The notes below the pieces were generated by a model. It saw only the letters and a program-made list of their open reading frames with translations. It made no database searches and was not told the origin of the DNA. A stretch of DNA of 14,561 nucleotides from JBBQBQ01 sp038317685. Lineage in GTDB: Bacteria > Desulfobacterota > Desulfuromonadia > Desulfuromonadales > DDH964. The stretch is from assembly GCA_038317685.1 (NCBI GenBank), contig JBBQBQ010000075.1, positions 1 through 14,561 on the forward strand, given 5' to 3'. Both the position numbers and the translations under genes were made by a program. Of the stretch, positions 14,495-14,561 are shown one piece after another (within the stretch, counting starts at the first letter, position 1; each line of letters starts with the position of its first letter).

Positions 14495-14561
14495 ATGAAG
14501 TGTGTTGAAGTCGGTGGTACTGGTTCATGAGTGACACCAGCCCCAGTTTATCGAAGTAGGT
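14493..14561 (-). CDS. C-terminus of the group II intron reverse transcriptase/maturase, partial
   Basis: The last 22 codons before a TGA at 14495-14493 read TYFDKLGLVSLMNQYHRLQ and then HTS. The style and position, ending directly at domain V, fit the C-terminus of an intron-encoded protein that splices and mobilises the intron. The reverse transcriptase motifs would lie beyond the window. The identification depends mostly on the intron structure next to it. Confidence 0.7.
   Translation of the reverse strand, partial: TYFDKLGLVSLMNQYHRLQHTS

Larger units (their letters stand above)
14422..14561 (-). mobile_element. 3' end of a group II intron, truncated by the window edge
   Basis: On the minus strand the segment carries, in order, the end of a maturase reading frame, a domain V hairpin and a domain VI hairpin, then stops at CTACCCGAT, a usual bacterial group II 3' end. 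In domain VI, GGG and AGGA pair with CCC and TCCT, leaving one bulged A at 14428, seven bases from the intron end, where the branch-point adenosine belongs. The inner stem GGCGGGA/TCCCGCC closes on a GTAA loop. The predicted 3' splice junction is 14422/14421. The 5' end and most of the reverse transcriptase lie beyond the right edge, so class and completeness cannot be judged. Confidence 0.85.

Overview
The window is GC-rich, densely packed bacterial chromosome. The gene set (ModABC molybdate uptake beside cofactor genes, a MeaB-type GTPase, a large chemoreceptor, an HD-GYP protein, a small five-cysteine protein and a group II intron) suggests an anaerobic member of the Desulfuromonadota (Geobacter/Desulfuromonas relatives). 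That placement is inference from gene content and style; no marker gene is present.

Left part, 1-6980, plus strand. The 3' part of a MarC-family membrane protein runs in from the left edge. After a 173-bp spacer with a good sigma70-type promoter and two overlapping palindromes comes a tight run: modA, modB, modC, moaA, meaB, mobA and an EamA-family permease. Overlaps of 17, 8, 4 and 4 bp and gaps of 37 and about 55 bp suggest one transcript. The first six genes form a molybdenum route: ModABC imports molybdate, MoaA starts molybdopterin synthesis and MobA adds the guanine nucleotide to the cofactor. The exception is meaB, a GTPase normally tied to methylmalonyl-CoA mutase.

Middle, 6981-11807. 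A chemoreceptor with its own promoter carries the same sensor module twice, once predicted outside the membrane and once inside the cell; the copies are about 73% identical. It converges on a small five-cysteine protein gene, with a 12-bp perfect hairpin between them as a likely two-way terminator. The small gene has its own promoter and diverges from a GAF-HD-GYP gene. Directly behind that lies trmO (tRNA methyltransferase), broken by an apparent one-base loss in a C run.

Right part, 11808-14561, minus strand. A large family GH15 glucoamylase-like enzyme without a signal peptide converges on trmO. About 180 bp upstream of it, on the same strand, is the 3' end of a group II intron (maturase C-terminus, domain V, domain VI with bulged branch-point A), which continues past the right edge.

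No tRNA, rRNA, CRISPR array or insertion-sequence transposase was seen. The most unusual items are the chemoreceptor with the same sensor on both sides of the membrane, the frameshifted trmO, and meaB within a molybdenum cofactor operon.
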